A DNA stretch of 59,510 bases from Chlorobiota bacterium (GTDB taxonomy: Bacteria > Bacteroidota > Bacteroidia > Bacteroidales > JAADJA01): assembly GCA_013151015.1 (NCBI GenBank), contig JAADJA010000225.1:1-59510 (forward strand). The letters run 5' to 3'. Below the pieces are notes generated by a model that did not search any database, had not been told where the DNA came from, and saw nothing but the letters and a program-made list of their open reading frames with translations. This document shows, one piece after another, positions 39,633 to 47,161 of the stretch. Made by a program: the position numbers and the translations under genes. Position 1 is the first letter of the stretch. Every line of letters begins with the position of its first letter.

Positions 39633-40397
39633 GTGAAAAAGCAAATCAAGGTATTACTCGCAGTAGTTGTCTTTACGACACTTGTTATTCCTGATACTAC
39701 ATCGGCCCAGGGTTGGGGAGGAAGATGGAAGCCTGGCTTTTGGGACATGTGGTCAATAAACATCAATGCAGGCCAAACATCCTTTTTTGGTGATTTAAGC
39801 CTTTATGACTCTGATATTATGGGAAAGCTCACCAACGAAAGCGGTTTGGCATACGGAGGTATTTTTTCCAAGCATTTTAGCGACAAGTTCAGTATGGGTG
39901 GGCAATTATTGTTTGGCAAGTTAAAAGGGGAGAATTCAAGTGCAACTTTTAATGCCGATGTAATGGAATATAACTTTCATGGTAAGGTAAACCTGGTAAA
40001 CCTAATTTTTCCCGAAAACTTAACAAACCTTGATTTTACCATGTACGCAGGTATCGGGCAATTCCGGTTTAAAAGTATCCAGGTAAACAAAAAGGAGGGA
40101 ACGACTTCCATAGAAGACACCGGCACGCCCGAATTTGTTTACTTTTTTGGAATGGGGCTGGATTATAAGATAACCGACAGGCTTGGGGTGAATATGGACA
40201 TGTCGATCCGCCAGGCCCAAAACGACAAGCTCGATGACCTAAAGAAAAACGATAATAATGATTATTATAGCTACATAAGTGTAGGGGTAACCTATTACAT
40301 CGAAAGCCTGTTTGGCGGAGGTGGCAAGAAAAAAGGCGGAAGCTTTGGAAGAAGCAGCCGTGGAGGTGGAAGGATGCCCATGATGAGAAGGCGGTAA
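39633..40397 (+). CDS. Outer-membrane beta-barrel protein, second of a tandem pair
   Basis: A 254-residue paralogue of the preceding protein (ININAGQTSFFGDLSLYDSDIMGKLTNES, GGQLLFGKLKGENSSATFNADVM, YISVGVTYYIESLFGG). The predicted start is GTG, followed by a signal peptide ending near TSAQG. The barrel is followed by a 30-residue Gly/Arg/Lys-rich tail (GGGKKKGGSFGRSSRGGGRMPMMRRR). Such a cationic tail after a barrel is unusual and might lie in the periplasm. The two genes are 79 nt apart and probably arose by duplication. Confidence 0.72.
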   Translation: MKKQIKVLLAVVVFTTLVIPDTTSAQGWGGRWKPGFWDMWSININAGQTSFFGDLSLYDSDIMGKLTNESGLAYGGIFSKHFSDKFSMGGQLLFGKLKGENSSATFNADVMEYNFHGKVNLVNLIFPENLTNLDFTMYAGIGQFRFKSIQVNKKEGTTSIEDTGTPEFVYFFGMGLDYKITDRLGVNMDMSIRQAQNDKLDDLKKNDNNDYYSYISVGVTYYIESLFGGGGKKKGGSFGRSSRGGGRMPMMRRR

Positions 40398-40800
40398 AAG
40401 TAAATTAATACAGCTTCATAGGTTAAGCATATCCACGATTTAAGGTTGAACCGGTTTTGTTCTTATTGATAGGATCAGAATACCAAAATGCGGTTCATTA
40501 AAGCAAGTTTCATCGTACAGGCCGTTCCCCAGTTTTACTTACGGAAAATATCGACATAAATATTTTTGTCGATATTTTCCGTATTCTGTTTTTGTCCACA
40601 AGTTATCAGTATTGATTTAGCTTTCAAAACAATTCCTGGACAAATCCGCGATTCGGGGTTCCACCAGCAACTCAATAAGTTATTGAAATGTCGTACAACC
40701 ATTTTGGAACAGGATTCTATAAGGGCTCAAGTTCTAAGCCCTACTGAACCGTTGGCATTAGATTAATCATCCGTTTTTGGAATTGTGTATTGGCCTGGGC
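40398..40800. other. Convergent intergenic region
   Basis: No gene supported; the plus ORF at 40566-40766 shows no domain. The main structure is the 17-bp inverted repeat at 40540-40583. Confidence 0.4.
40540..40583. repeat. Perfect 17-bp inverted repeat
   Basis: TACGGAAAATATCGACA and TGTCGATATTTTCCGTA are exact reverse complements with a 10-nt loop. It lies between convergent genes. A T-rich stretch (CTGTTTTTG) follows, so a terminator is possible, but the long AT-rich stem is also compatible with a small mobile-element relic or a protein-binding site. Confidence 0.7.
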
Positions 40801-42234
40801 TTAAAAACTATAACGGACACCCGTAAACCAGGTCAACGAATAGGGGTGGTAATTGAACCGGTTGTCCTTGTTGATGGGATTTAAGGAATACTTAAAAGTC
40901 GGTTCAAAGTTTAACGCAAGTTTTTTAGTGAAAGCATATTGGATTCCCAATGAGAAACTACTGTTCACGATCATTGAATTAATATTTGCCGAACTCCCAA
41001 TGTCGTGTTTTTGTTCGTCAGCTATTAGCGTTGAAGAATTATTGACAACATAAGCCGGGCTAAAACCTCCTGCCAAGTTCAAAGTTAATTTCCGATTTCC
41101 GATTTTATATCCAATCAAAAATGGGACTTCAAACAAATCAAATGTTTGCTCCACACGGATATCTTTTGAGATTTTCAGCTCTGTGGTATCCTTGGTATCC
41201 GAAAAACTCTTTATATCGTCAGGGATTTTATCAAAGGCAATATCTATCTCACCGGTTGAAGTGGTGACCTTAAACAACATAAAATTGTTATTTTCCTGCT
41301 TAAAAGCTAGTGCGTCATTGTTCACCTGTCCGATTCTGGAGAAATACACACCTGATTGAAAACTCCATTTGCTACTTATTTGATAACGGACATCAACACC
41401 ACCGGCATAAGAATTCAACTTGCCTTCCCTGTCGTTGAAATTTGATTCGGCGACAACCCCCTGTGTGAAATTTTCGTCACCTGCAAAACTAATCTCCCTG
41501 TATGATTGAATTGGCGCAACACGAGCACCTATGCCCCATTTGCTTTCAATGCCTTTTTTCCCGCCAAATCCATCCGGGATCCCGCTTTTATCAAAGAAGT
41601 CAACCTGGGCAAGTTCAGCGGTTTCAAGTTTGGTTTCTTCAACTTGATTGACTTCAACCGGTTCTGAAATGAAAATTTCATTATTTTGTACGGGCAGTAT
41701 TTCAATCATATCTTCCGATACATCTTTTGAAGTAACAGAGATTGAAGCAATTTCATTGTTTTCAATGTCCTCCTCGGAATTGGACAAGGAGGTGTGTTTC
41801 ATGTTTTTTGGCAACTTGTTGTTGTCCGCAACCAACTTTTCATTTTTGGCAGTAGTTTTTTGCGGAATGACAACTTTTTCATTCATCTGAATTTCATCTT
41901 TATTTCCCTCCTTCAAATTATCCTCAGCCTCGTCAATAACAATTGGCATATCATCATTTATTTCAGGGATATGGAAGTTTTCGACTGCGGGAGTAGCGTT
42001 GTCAGCAACTGAATCGTCAGAAATATTATAAACTGCATAAAAATACCCGGAACCAAATGCAAACAAAACCAATACAGCGGCAGCCATCCATTTCAGAAAA
42101 ACAACAGTCCTTTTTGGCCCCATCCCATCCAGGTTCCGGCCCAAACGGTTCCAGGCACCCGGTGAAGGTTTCTCCCGATAACCTTTCAGGACATTTTCAA
42201 AAAGCTGATCTATATTTTTCTTGTCACTATTCAT
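40801..42234 (-). CDS. Transmembrane protein with C-terminal outer-membrane barrel domain, paired with an ECF sigma factor
   Basis: A 477-residue protein. Residues 1-50 are cytosolic (DQLFENVLKGYREKPSPGAWNRLGRNLDG). One membrane span follows (WMAAAVLVLFAFGSGYFYAVY), then about 170 acidic, low-complexity residues (periplasmic linker), and finally about 240 residues of alternating strands ending WFTGVRYSF, the terminal aromatic usual in outer-membrane barrels. The gene overlaps the end of the upstream sigma-factor gene by 8 nt. In Bacteroidota this TM-plus-barrel type often takes the anti-sigma position. The N-terminal part could hold the sigma factor and the barrel could sense the envelope, but that is inference. 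Confidence 0.72.
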   Translation of the reverse strand: MNSDKKNIDQLFENVLKGYREKPSPGAWNRLGRNLDGMGPKRTVVFLKWMAAAVLVLFAFGSGYFYAVYNISDDSVADNATPAVENFHIPEINDDMPIVIDEAEDNLKEGNKDEIQMNEKVVIPQKTTAKNEKLVADNNKLPKNMKHTSLSNSEEDIENNEIASISVTSKDVSEDMIEILPVQNNEIFISEPVEVNQVEETKLETAELAQVDFFDKSGIPDGFGGKKGIESKWGIGARVAPIQSYREISFAGDENFTQGVVAESNFNDREGKLNSYAGGVDVRYQISSKWSFQSGVYFSRIGQVNNDALAFKQENNNFMLFKVTTSTGEIDIAFDKIPDDIKSFSDTKDTTELKISKDIRVEQTFDLFEVPFLIGYKIGNRKLTLNLAGGFSPAYVVNNSSTLIADEQKHDIGSSANINSMIVNSSFSLGIQYAFTKKLALNFEPTFKYSLNPINKDNRFNYHPYSLTWFTGVRYSF

Positions 42235-42790
42235 TCTGTACTTTGGAAGATGATATGTAATAATGTTGTTTAACTTTTTTCTGCAAGATATATCTGGCCC
42301 TTGCCAAGTTCGATTTGGATGTCCCTTCGGAGATCCCCAACATATCGGCTATTTCCTTATGGGAATACCCTTCGATTGCATAAAGGTTAAACACCATTTT
42401 ATATTTTGGGGACAACTCCCTTATCAAATGAATTAAATCCTGGGCCGAAATGTCGTTGATTACGTTTGCCGTGTCAATATCTTCATAACACTCAAACTCA
42501 TCGCCCAGGGCATACATTTGCTGCTTTTTCCTAAACTTCTCAAGGGCCGTGTTCACCATGATTCGCCTAACCCAGCCCGCAAAAGAACCCTTTGCGCCAT
42601 ACTGCCGGATATTTTGAAAGACTTTCATGAAACCCTCGTGCAAAGTGTCCTCGGCATCAGTACGATCTTTGGAGTAATACATACATACCCCGAACATATC
42701 CTCCGAAAAAGCTTCGAACAAACGGGCCTGCGCCTTCCTTTTTCCAGCCACGCAACCTTTTAATATGTCACTGAGTTCACTTTTGTCCAC
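42227..42790 (-). CDS. ECF-family RNA polymerase sigma factor
   Basis: A 187-residue sigma factor with regions 2 and 4 only. Region 2 contains the -10 recognition and core-binding segments (LFEAFSEDMFGVCMYYSKDRTDAEDTLHEGFMKVFQNIRQYGAKGSFAGWVRRIMVNTALEKFRK). Region 4 has the -35-binding helix-turn-helix (LSPKYKMVFNLYAIEGYSHKEIADMLGISEGTSKSNLARAR). Its last codons overlap the following TM-barrel gene, so the two are translationally coupled and probably form a sigma/regulator pair. Confidence 0.9.
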   Translation of the reverse strand: MDKSELSDILKGCVAGKRKAQARLFEAFSEDMFGVCMYYSKDRTDAEDTLHEGFMKVFQNIRQYGAKGSFAGWVRRIMVNTALEKFRKKQQMYALGDEFECYEDIDTANVINDISAQDLIHLIRELSPKYKMVFNLYAIEGYSHKEIADMLGISEGTSKSNLARARYILQKKVKQHYYISSSKVQNE

Positions 42791-43009
42791 TGGTTCTTAC
42801 CTCAAAAAACATTATCAAGAGAAAAACCACTAATGTACAAAAAAATTGTATCACCATATTTAAAAGGTTATTTAGTAGATGGGAATTAAAAAGAAAGGGT
42901 TGCGTTTTCATTTATTTAATAGTTTCAAAAAAAGTTTATGGCCGCGCAACCAAAACGAATTTATCCCCATCTTACCGAAAAGAATTTATAAAGAAACATT
43001 AATTGCCCA

Positions 43010-43159
43010 ATGAAAAATCTGATGACCCTGTTTTTTGAAAAGGCCAAATTCCCGCTTTTAAAATTGAATCCAAATATCACTTTGCTTTTTCTTGTCATTG
43101 TTTTTTTCCTTCTTTTGATTGCTACCGAAAACGTGGTAAAACTCACGTTGCTCCCTTGA
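43010..43159 (+). CDS. Small single-span membrane protein (49 aa)
   Basis: Too short for the ORF track. ATG at 43010 reads MKNLMTLFFEKAKFPLLKLNPNITLLFLVIVFFLLLIATENVVKLTLLP and stop. It has a short amphipathic N-terminal part, one strong transmembrane span and a 10-residue tail. A good terminator follows 42 nt later (43201-43235), supporting a real transcript. No family recognised and no partner gene in tight linkage; divergent from the sigma factor. Confidence 0.5.
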   Translation: MKNLMTLFFEKAKFPLLKLNPNITLLFLVIVFFLLLIATENVVKLTLLP

Positions 43160-43200
43160 TTGCACATAATGATGTGAACCAGATAATAAGTCTTCTTCAA

Positions 43201-43235
43201 AAAAAGCACTCTTTTAATAGCTGGGGTGCTTTTTT
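43201..43235 (+). terminator. Terminator after the small membrane protein gene
   Basis: AAAAAGCAC ... GTGCTTTTT hairpin with the U-tract built into the 3' arm (GTGCTTTTTTG). It stops transcription before the YCF48-like gene. Confidence 0.75.
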
Positions 43236-43274
43236 GTTTTCACCCTGTATTTTGTAGTTTTGCGGACTGGTTTT

Positions 43275-44255
43275 ATGAAAATCCAAAGAAAAACATATCA
43301 GCTCGGAATTGTTATTGCCCTTTTCTTTTTCATGTCCTGCAAAAAAGACACGATAGAAATTTCTGTTGAAACTGTTCCCTTCCCCTTAAAAACCGACCTT
43401 TTCTCCGCACATTTTCTTGATGGGCAAAATGGCTTTGTGTGTGGCGGGATAAAAAGCGAATCCGGATATATTTTCAAAACAACTGATGGTGGGAATTCAT
43501 GGGAAGAAGTTTATTCCTCTGACAAGTTCCTGAAGGATATTTCGTTTCTAAACATGGAAATTGGCTATGCCTGCGGCGACAGTATCCTGATCCTCAAAAC
43601 TGAAGATGGGGGAAATTCCTGGTTTAAGATGGAATACCCATGGATACCTGCACCAAATTATATTTTACCCCTGAACCATGTTGAGATTGTAAACGACAGT
43701 ATTGTTTATGTGACCGGCGGCGGGGAATTTGCAAAAGGCCTTGTTTTCAGGACAAGGAACTGGGGCTGGTGGTGGTATTTTGATTTGTTTGAAAATGAAT
43801 TATCCGATAGTCATTTTAAAACATATGACGAAGGGATTTTTTGTGGGTACGGTGCAATGGACAAAACCACCGATGGCGGGCAAAGTTACCAGCCCATTGA
43901 TATCAAAGGTGATTTTTACACGGCCATGCACTTTATCGATGACAATACCGGGTTCGCTTGTGGGTACAATGGAGGGATTTACAAAACAACAGATGGTGGC
44001 GACTCCTGGGAAAAAATCCACCGGACAAATTTTGTCGGAAAGCGGCTCCATTTTAACGATATTGCTTTTTCGGATACCAGAAACGGAATCATTGTCGGGA
44101 ACAATGGGGTTGCCCTTATCACAAATAATGGAGGAAATGATTGGAATGAAGTTTCTTCCTTTACCGATAAAAACCTTTTATCCGTCTTTTCGTCCATGGA
44201 TGGGTTTGTTTGGATTACTGCACAGAATGGATTGCTTTTTAAGTTCAAGTTATAA
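43275..44255 (+). CDS. YCF48/BNR-repeat lipoprotein
   Basis: A 326-residue lipoprotein from the ATG at 43275; the track start is a TTG five codons earlier. Signal peptide with lipobox FFMSC. The body is a beta-propeller with at least five repeats of the form KTTDGGxSW (FKTTDGGNSWEEV, LKTEDGGNSWFKM, DKTTDGGQSYQPI, YKTTDGGDSWEKI, ITNNGGNDWNEV), as in YCF48/photosystem II stability factor-like proteins of non-photosynthetic bacteria. Function is unknown in such cases; an assembly or adhesion role is possible. It ends 13 nt from the convergent PagL-like gene. Confidence 0.82.
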   Translation: MKIQRKTYQLGIVIALFFFMSCKKDTIEISVETVPFPLKTDLFSAHFLDGQNGFVCGGIKSESGYIFKTTDGGNSWEEVYSSDKFLKDISFLNMEIGYACGDSILILKTEDGGNSWFKMEYPWIPAPNYILPLNHVEIVNDSIVYVTGGGEFAKGLVFRTRNWGWWWYFDLFENELSDSHFKTYDEGIFCGYGAMDKTTDGGQSYQPIDIKGDFYTAMHFIDDNTGFACGYNGGIYKTTDGGDSWEKIHRTNFVGKRLHFNDIAFSDTRNGIIVGNNGVALITNNGGNDWNEVSSFTDKNLLSVFSSMDGFVWITAQNGLLFKFKL

Positions 44256-44268
44256 AACTTTTTTGGGT

Positions 44269-45465
44269 TTAAAACGCATAGCCGATATTCACCTCTACAA
44301 AGTCGGCCTGCCCTGCAACGGTTTTGATAAGCAGGCCAATATATGGTTTTTTACTTGCTGACCGGGTGGCATCCACTAAATAATACTTTACGCCCAACCT
44401 GTTTGTATTTACCCTTTTAAGGTAATTGTTCTTTCCTCCGGTCTCTTTAAAATGCTCATTCATGTCATTTACAAAGGGATTATAGGCATAAATCCCAAGT
44501 TGGCCCGTAAAGCCCAACCTGCCCACGAGCAGTTCGGCCCCCACAAAAGGGGTAAGCGTAAAAGCCTTAAGACGCTGCTTCGAGGCATAAAAATCATTCG
44601 CAATAATGTAATCATAAAAGCTTGCATAATAGTTAATATGGAAACCCAATTGCAAGCCCAGGATCATCCCAAGCCTTTTTGACAAAAACAAAGCACCTCC
44701 ATAGATGGGATATTTGGGTCCGCCCGTGGCAAAAGTGGTAGAAGCATATTCATGTACGCCCAATCCCAATTGCAAATTAAAAAGAAGCCTTTTATCAACC
44801 GTAAATACCGTATCGGTGTAATGTGAGCGATCCGGGATCTTGGTTGGATAAAAAACCAGCCCCAGGTTAAAACCCGGTATGTTCACCCCAATATTCGGTA
44901 TTTGCACATGGCCCGTTGAATAATGATGAAACGAGACACCCGAAGTCAGCAACACCTTTTCGGAAAGCTTAATGTTTCCTTCCAGTGTAAACTGTGAATA
45001 CTGCGTTATGCGGGAACCAATAAATTTATTCTCAGGGTTTGTGATCCGGTCATAAGGTTTTAAAAACCATGAGAAACCCAAACCAATCCGTCCTCTAAGC
45101 GAGAACTTTTCATTTCCGGTAATCTTCAATGACATATTTGGCAAGATGGAAATATTGCTCCCAAGTACATCCTTGTTTCCCAAATAAGCATATGACAGCA
45201 AAACGCCAACCCTGGGATAATTATAATAACTGTTCCACCATTGTTTTCCTGTTGTTTGATAACCCAAATTGATTTCCGTAAAATAAGAATCCGTTGCAGA
45301 GGGCACACCAGGGAAAATATCTATCATCCTGCCCATTTTAAATCCAGGTTCCACAAAGAACACATTTTTCACGGGAACCCGAACATCTTGGGCAAACGAA
45401 TCCCTAACCATAAAACAGATGGCAAGAAAAAACAAAAGCCCAATATGTATTCCTGTAATTCTCAA
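44269..45465 (-). CDS. Lipid A 3-O-deacylase-like (PagL/acyloxyacyl hydrolase) outer-membrane protein
   Basis: A 398-residue exported barrel protein. The signal peptide begins at a TTG codon (MRITGIHIGLLFFLAICFMVRDSFAQ), there being no better ATG. Strand-rich sequence follows, with the PagL-like active-site segment SGVSFHHYSTGHVQIPNIGVN: in PagL a His-Ser pair with this spacing and an Asn/Gly run forms the catalytic site. The enzyme would trim an acyl chain from lipid A in the outer membrane and so lower endotoxicity or stiffen the membrane. Bacteroidota members are larger than the proteobacterial enzyme. It is divergent from the fatty-acid genes. Confidence 0.72.
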   Translation of the reverse strand: MRITGIHIGLLFFLAICFMVRDSFAQDVRVPVKNVFFVEPGFKMGRMIDIFPGVPSATDSYFTEINLGYQTTGKQWWNSYYNYPRVGVLLSYAYLGNKDVLGSNISILPNMSLKITGNEKFSLRGRIGLGFSWFLKPYDRITNPENKFIGSRITQYSQFTLEGNIKLSEKVLLTSGVSFHHYSTGHVQIPNIGVNIPGFNLGLVFYPTKIPDRSHYTDTVFTVDKRLLFNLQLGLGVHEYASTTFATGGPKYPIYGGALFLSKRLGMILGLQLGFHINYYASFYDYIIANDFYASKQRLKAFTLTPFVGAELLVGRLGFTGQLGIYAYNPFVNDMNEHFKETGGKNNYLKRVNTNRLGVKYYLVDATRSASKKPYIGLLIKTVAGQADFVEVNIGYAF

Positions 45466-45507
45466 TCAATTAATATTTTCAGAAAAAAATCACCCTCCGT
45501 TGGCCTG

Positions 45508-45531
45508 TTTACTTAAAATATTTTAAGTAAA
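45508..45531. promoter_or_regulatory. Perfect 24-bp palindrome at the beta-oxidation promoter
   Basis: TTTACTTAAAATATTTTAAGTAAA equals its own reverse complement over 24 bp. It overlaps the TAAATTTG (45528-45535) that fits TAnnTTTG and lies 41 nt before the enoyl-CoA hydratase ATG. This is the arrangement of a dimeric repressor operator. Confidence 0.65.
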
Positions 45532-45572
45532 TTTGAAAGCAATATTAAACAACATATTTGACAAATCAAGTT

Positions 45573-46349
45573 ATGGAATATAAAATTTTAAAATTAGAAA
45601 TCAGGGACAGTATTGCCCTGGTAAAAATCAACCGTCCTGAAGCCATGAATGCACTGAACACACGGTTTTTCAAGGAAATGGACAATATGATTTCCGATGT
45701 ATCCGGAAAACCGGAAATAAAAGCAATGGTAATTACCGGAGAGGGAAAAGCCTTTGTTGCCGGTGCCGATATTGCCGAAATGGTTTCGAAAAACAAGGAA
45801 GAAGGAACGGCTTTTTCAAAAATCGGGCAGAACACGTTCCGCAACCTGGAGAAAATGGAAATCCCGGTCATAGCAGCCATTAACGGATTTGCACTTGGGG
45901 GCGGCCTGGAACTGGCCATGGGTTGCGATTTCAGGATTGCAAGTACCAAGGCCAAATTTGGCCAACCGGAAGTAAGCCTCGGGCTGATCCCGGGATATGC
46001 GGCCACACAAAGGCTCTCAAGGCTTGTTGGGTTGGGCGACGCACTTTACCTTTTGATGACAGCAGATATGATAGGTGCGGATGAGGCCCTCCGGATCGGC
46101 CTTGTACAAAAGGTTTTTGAACCGGAAGTTTTGATGGAGGAGGTAATGAAGATTGCCAAGACAATTACGAAAAAAGGGACGCAGGCCGTTAGAAAAGTAA
46201 AAGCCGTTACACGTCAGGGATTGCAATCCAACTTTGATGTGGGCTGTGGATTGGAAGCCCACGAATTTGGAAGCCTGTTCGGTCCAGGCAGCGAAGGCGA
46301 AGAAGGGATGAAAGCATTTCTGGAAAAAAGAAAACCGGAGTGGAAATAA
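45573..46349 (+). CDS. Enoyl-CoA hydratase (crotonase family)
   Basis: A 258-residue crotonase starting at the ATG of MEYKILKLEIRDSIALVKINRPEAMNAL; the track begins at a TTG five codons earlier. The oxyanion-hole segments AFVAGADIAEM and NGFALGGGLELAMGCDFRIAS are present, as is the second catalytic Glu region FGQPEVSLGLIPGYAATQRLSRLVG. It hydrates 2-enoyl-CoA to 3-hydroxyacyl-CoA in beta-oxidation or in the reverse, butyrate-type direction. It leads a cluster continued by a dehydrogenase and a thiolase beyond an intervening toxin-antitoxin pair. Confidence 0.92.
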   Translation: MEYKILKLEIRDSIALVKINRPEAMNALNTRFFKEMDNMISDVSGKPEIKAMVITGEGKAFVAGADIAEMVSKNKEEGTAFSKIGQNTFRNLEKMEIPVIAAINGFALGGGLELAMGCDFRIASTKAKFGQPEVSLGLIPGYAATQRLSRLVGLGDALYLLMTADMIGADEALRIGLVQKVFEPEVLMEEVMKIAKTITKKGTQAVRKVKAVTRQGLQSNFDVGCGLEAHEFGSLFGPGSEGEEGMKAFLEKRKPEWK

Positions 46350-46401
46350 TAGTATATTTACCTAATTGTTTTGAACAATTGGTTAAGATACATAAAACAA
46401 A

Positions 46402-46668
46402 ATGATGAAAACTGCAAATATAAGCTATAAGATACCTGATTATCTTTTGACAACATTAAACCTTGATCGTGAAGAATTTTCAAAACAATCAAGGCTTTTT
46501 ACTGCCATTCAGCTATTTAAAGAGAACAAGTTATCTTCAGGCCAGGCCGCAAATATTGCTGGGATGGATAAATACACATTTTGGATGGAGTTAGGTAAAC
46601 ATGGGATTCCTTTAATTAATTATGAACCATCGGAATTATTGGATGAATTGAAACAATTTAACAAATGA
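46402..46668 (+). CDS. UPF0175 family antitoxin
   Basis: An 88-residue protein: DREEFSKQSRLFTAIQLFKENKLSSGQAANIAGMDKYTFWMELGKHGIPLINYEPSELLDELKQF. The helix-turn-helix-like LSSGQAANIAGM with FW-LGKHGIPLINY is the UPF0175 signature, a family usually paired with DUF3368 PIN-like toxins. Its end overlaps the next gene's ATG by 4 nt. Codon use and AT content differ from the GC-richer beta-oxidation genes on both sides, which suggests insertion by transfer. Confidence 0.85.
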   Translation: MMKTANISYKIPDYLLTTLNLDREEFSKQSRLFTAIQLFKENKLSSGQAANIAGMDKYTFWMELGKHGIPLINYEPSELLDELKQFNK

Positions 46669-47144
46669 TAATAGTTGCTGATTCTTCTCCTCTTATTTCT
46701 TTAGCAATAATTTCGAAATTAGATTTGCTAACTATACTTTTTGACGAAATATATATCCCAAAGGCCGTTTTTTCTGAGATTTCTGTTGCAAACAAACCAT
46801 ATTCTGACCTTTTCAGTAAATTAAGTAAAACAAGGATTTTGGATGTAAATAATAGAATTGCACTATTGATTTTAAATAAAGATTTGGATTTAGGCGAATC
46901 AGAAGCAATAATATTAGCAATGGAGAACAATATTGATAACATTCTAATTGACGAACAAAAAGGAAGGAGAATAGCAGTTTCCAGTGGTTTACATCCGATA
47001 GGTACAATTGGTGTATTGTTACAGGCAAAAAAATTGGGATTGATTAAAAATATTAAATCACACCTTGATAAATTAATTCAAAATAACATTTATATTTCCA
47101 ATAGATTATATAAGTATTCAATAAAACTTGTTGGAGAAGATTAA
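46665..47144 (+). CDS. DUF3368 PIN-domain-like toxin
   Basis: A 159-residue protein of the DUF3368 group, a branch of PIN-domain nucleases. The N-terminal IIVADSSPLISLAIISKLDLL has the first acidic residue, LDLGESEAIILAMENNIDNILIDEQKGRRIA holds the next acidic residues, and GTIGVLLQAKKLGLI is the C-terminal conserved helix. It is coupled to the UPF0175 antitoxin and is inferred to cleave RNA unless bound. It stands 17 nt ahead of the dehydrogenase ATG, so the module sits inside the metabolic operon. Confidence 0.85.
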   Translation: MIIVADSSPLISLAIISKLDLLTILFDEIYIPKAVFSEISVANKPYSDLFSKLSKTRILDVNNRIALLILNKDLDLGESEAIILAMENNIDNILIDEQKGRRIAVSSGLHPIGTIGVLLQAKKLGLIKNIKSHLDKLIQNNIYISNRLYKYSIKLVGED

Positions 47145-47161
47145 TAAAATAAAATAAAAAA

